From Pyrenopolyporus hunteri (lineage: Eukaryota; Ascomycota; Sordariomycetes; Xylariales; Hypoxylaceae): 64,000 bases of DNA. The position numbers were made by a program, and so were the translations under genes. Under the pieces are notes generated by a model that was not told the origin of the DNA, ran no database searches, and was given only the letters and a program-made list of their open reading frames with translations. The stretch lies in the NCBI GenBank assembly GCA_902806595.1, contig CADCXC010000037.1, positions 682,001-746,000 of the forward strand, read 5' to 3'. Position 1 is the first letter of the stretch, and each line of letters opens with the position of its first letter. Positions 60,821-64,000 of the stretch are shown here, one piece after another.

Positions 60821-63785
60821 CTAGATCTTTTGCCTGCTCTGATGACGTCTATATTCTAATTGCACGAGATCCATAAACCCCTGTTCGTCTTTGATAGGGA
60901 CCCAGGAAGTTAGAGACTTCATCGCGTTCTCGAAATCAGAATCAAGCAACGACGGTCGGAGGGTATCTATGATGGCGAGGCTAGTTGCGTGAAGGATTTC
61001 GAGTCCCTTAGACGACGGCTGCCCCGAGGCAACCTTGCCTGTTGTGGTACCGTCTTCGACCGGATCGGGCGAAGAGCCAAGGAGGATGAAAGCATCCCAT
61101 ACGCGGAGCTGGACAGCGAAGGGTATCGATAAGTTGAAAAGAGTTAGATACCATTTAGTAGCATACGCAGTCGGGTCGATGCAGAGCTCAGTCTAGTAGG
61201 AAGTCAGTTAGGATTCGAGCCCTGTAAAGTAGGCGAGGTAGTAGACTTACAAGTTTCGAAGCGACGTCTCTACTACCCAACCAATCGCGTTCGAAATCTT
61301 TCAGGGCCTCGATGAGCTCCGCGAATCCGGACTGGTACATCCGATTTAGACCACGATGTTTCCAGAGCCGCACCAGCATTACGAAGCACATCTCCTCGTC
61401 ATAATAACTTAGGAAAGTAGCTGCTAGCGGAGCCATGCCTTGGACATAACCCGTATCGGGGAAATACAGTGATAAGGCGTGTAGTACTCGGAAAAGCAGC
61501 CGCTGACCGCCACGGTATCTCCTCCGGAACATGATATGCTGGTTGATGGTCCTAGGCACGTCCAAGTCTATCTGACCGTCATCGGGTGACGGCTCCTCGA
61601 TAAGCCTGTGGAAGTCGACCTTGATTTCGTCGTCGGTAACGAACGGCTCATTGCTAGCCTTAGCACTGGAGGAAAGAAACGAATACCAGGCTGCCGACCG
61701 CCAACAATCAGGGATGCCCTTCCACGTCCGTTTGACCAGCTTCGGGTGCTTCAGGTCGAACTCGAACACCATACCTTGGCCGTCGGCACCCGTTTTTATT
61801 ACTTTAGCCATCCGCCGCCACTTCTCGGCACGCTGTGTCTCCTTCAGCTTCAGCTCGGCTAACATCCTCTCAGCTGACCCGTCCTCAGCGATATGCGATA
61901 AGCCCGGGTGCGATGCAAGGATATCCCCAGCCTCGTCTAACAGTTTCCTCTCCCTATTATGCGGCAATAAGTTTGTGGCTTGTCGGATAGCCGAAAGCGC
62001 GGAACGACGCGATGCAGTGGATAACCCCGACGCCTGTGTATTCAAAGAGCGAGCCGACATCTTCCTACTGGGACCGCGCCTGATTTTCAGCGAATGTGAC
62101 GCAGCATCTTTACGAACTAAAACGTTTCGCCGTTTGCGAGTCGAAAAGTGAATGGATGTGGTCTCGTTTGGCGTACCCGGCCGGGAATCTTGTGGCTGTT
62201 GAATTGAAATGAAACCGTAACGATCGACATCTTCAACCTGAACACCTTCCCAATCTTCTATCCCTCCTGCCAACTCATATTCGCGTCTCGCGTCCTTATC
62301 TTGTAGCGACGAGATAGAAGCCGAGGTTAGAGTAGGGAGTCCAGCCGGCTCGTTTGACCTACAGTAAGAGGGGCGACTTGTCAGCATGATCAAAGGCAGG
62401 GAAGCTGGATAGACAAGGAAACCGTACGCATCATTCTCGTTCACATCTGACGGGCATTCTGCTGCGGGTTGGAGGCCCTCGTCGAGAGACGAGGGCCCTG
62501 CACCGTCCTCCCAGTTGGGACCTTCCCCGGATTCATAGAGAGATCTCACCTTTTGAGATTCCTTCTCGGCCTCCGCAGATATAACCCGAACGCTGGGAGG
62601 TGCTCGACGAGGTGTGGGCGGCGTACTGGTCAGGGCGTCGTCGGGAGCCCCTGAGATTTGGGCGGGTTCCTTCGTGCCAGCGCTCGCGCTCGCGCCAACA
62701 ACGGGATCAGCGTCCTTCTCGCGTACGGGCACTAGGGGAAACGCGCGGGGCTCTCTGGATCGGTCGGCGTTCGACTTCCCGTTGTTAACGCTGCCGTCTT
62801 TGTCGGCCATGATAGCCAGGTGCTTGTTGGATTTGCGCGAATGCTTGGCGCCGAAAACGAGGCTGCCACGCTTGGAGAAGGACAGCTGGGTCATAAAGTC
62901 ATCTTCCAGCAGGCTTTCGGTGGGGATGGCGGTTGAAATAATTGGAGAACCACGGGGGTCAGGCGTTGGCGACAATCCGCCACTAGTAGGGGATTTAGGC
63001 GCCGATTCGTCCTGCCCATTTAGTGGATAGCCGGGGTTGTTAGCGCACGGGGCCCCATCGCTACCTGCTTTCTTCCTCAGGCGCCGCATCTTCGAAAACG
63101 ACGACTTGGACGAGTTCGACCGTAGGCTAAGACTCCTAGCAAACCTTTTTGAAAAATTAGTAGGTGGCGTGATTGGCGACGTTGGCGACACGGTATCCCC
63201 ATCCGACAGCGCAGGCGAAATCGAAGGAGCGCTAGCCCTGCTGTTGGATTCGCTCACCCGCTCCTCTTGGGGTGAGTAAAGAGAGGGAGACGCAGATCGA
63301 GTCGTCAGTTGGAGGGGCTTTATTTCGGGAAATTTTTGGACGTTTTCGTAAGTAAAGGGGTCTTCGTCGTCCGTTTCGCTATCCTCACGGATAGTCCACG
63401 AGCTCGAAGGAGTTGTCGGCGAGTAAACCGAATCCCGTTTTGCAGCCGCCGCGATTGACCGTGGGCTGCTAATCGTTCGCAATGCCGGGTGTTGTTCGGT
63501 GGGGGGAGCCGGACGAGGGGGCGGTACCACGACCGGACCGCGAACTGTATTGCACGAGATGGGACGTGGTGGTGGACGGCGCGAAGAGCGAGGTGGTGGT
63601 ATCGGTATAGGTGGCTCTGCTTGGACCGTTTGGTCGTATCGTAGGGCAACTAATTTGGAGTCGTCTCTAAAGGGAACAAGACTTGCGGACCTGCTCTTAT
63701 ACCGGGCGGCATTTGCATTCTTGGGGAGGGTCGGGGACGTTTGAGGAGGTATGTATGCTACTGCGTGCGGTGTAACTCCGAACAT
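60821..63785 (-). CDS. TBC-domain Rab GTPase-activating protein
   Basis: Two minus-strand exons (63785-61251 and 61192-60821) encode 968 residues. The first ~680 are low-complexity, Ser/Pro-rich and basic, with Pro-rich runs (PIPIPPPRSSRRPPPRP), likely disordered and phosphorylated. The TBC domain (about 684-900) starts RTWKGIPDCWRSAAWY and keeps both catalytic fingers: IDLDVPRT (Arg near 741, IxxDxxR) and TGYVQGM (Gln near 780, YxQ), so it should accelerate GTP hydrolysis on a Rab. Other family blocks are FRRRYRGGQRLLFRVLHALS and, after splicing (SKL-TELCIDPTAYATKWYLTLF), FAVQLRVWDAFILLG. It probably acts on vesicle traffic; the Rab target cannot be told from sequence. The ATG at 63785 is the first in frame after upstream stops. 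Identity as a TBC protein is secure. Confidence 0.92.
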
Positions 63786-64000
63786 TGTGGCTGACTAGGC
63801 TGTGTAGCCAGGAATACGATATGCGTCCCGTCCACAATAATCTTGAAGAGATTAGCTCTATCTCTGTCTGGTACGACCGCAATACGGTGTGCTGCCGGCA
63901 ACCGCAGTAAGACTGGTGACGAGAAGCTGATCTTTTTTTATTCGGGGCTGCGTGGATCGCAATGGGGGCCTTTTTTTTTTAAAAAAAAAAAAGGAATAAT
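63786..64000. other. Right edge: promoter of the TBC gene and a T10A12 palindrome
   Basis: 215 bp upstream of the TBC start codon. The last bases contain ten T (63971-63980) followed directly by twelve A (63981-63992), flanked by CC and GG, an almost perfect palindrome. This is either a natural cruciform or poly(dA:dT) element or a sequencing/assembly edge effect. Confidence 0.5.

Overview
The window reads as nuclear DNA of a filamentous ascomycete (Pezizomycotina; Sordariomycetes is my best guess). Genes are split by 50-80 bp introns with GTANGT donors, CTAAC/CTGAC-like branch sites and YAG acceptors. The gene set is fungal: UDP-galactopyranose mutase, a group X hybrid histidine kinase, an Nce101 homologue and a Chs7-family chaperone. 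Intergenic DNA is long and filled with short TAGG/CCTA arrays and the palindromes CCTAGG, GTACCTAGGTAC and TACATGTA. I see no transposase, reverse transcriptase, CRISPR array, rRNA or convincing tRNA.

Layout. 2-13 kb is dense: a divergent Chs7-family chaperone (+), TFIIH subunit SSL1 (+), a 4-hydroxyphenylpyruvate dioxygenase (HPPD) reduced to its C-terminal half (-), a TTC36-like TPR protein (+) head-to-head with it, NCE101 (-), ribosomal protein L27e (+), and a triose-phosphate-transporter-family nucleotide-sugar carrier (-). After a 5.3 kb spacer comes UDP-galactopyranose mutase (+). This pairs with the carrier as a likely galactofuranose module, since glfA and glfB are neighbours in Aspergillus. 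A 2,484-residue hybrid histidine kinase follows (21.97-29.56 kb). A 12.6 kb stretch without recognisable genes then leads to a Pro/Gln-rich, probably nuclear protein (42.1-43.7 kb) with a long pyrimidine-rich upstream region. Another 5.4 kb gene-poor stretch precedes a single-pass surface protein (49.1-50.4 kb).

50.9-57.4 kb is a compact oxidative cluster. A type I Baeyer-Villiger monooxygenase (-) shares a 466 bp divergent promoter with an FMN-dependent NtaA/SnaA/DszA-family monooxygenase (+), followed by a second divergent paralogue (+). The paralogue looks broken but is intact when spliced as eight exons, one only 13 nt long. The right end carries a GC-rich, probably LURP-one/tubby-like protein (-) and a TBC-domain Rab GTPase-activating protein (-).

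Exon structures were assembled by eye from splice signals, reading frame and remembered family conservation. Every multi-exon model given closes to a whole number of codons, but no transcript data or database search was available.
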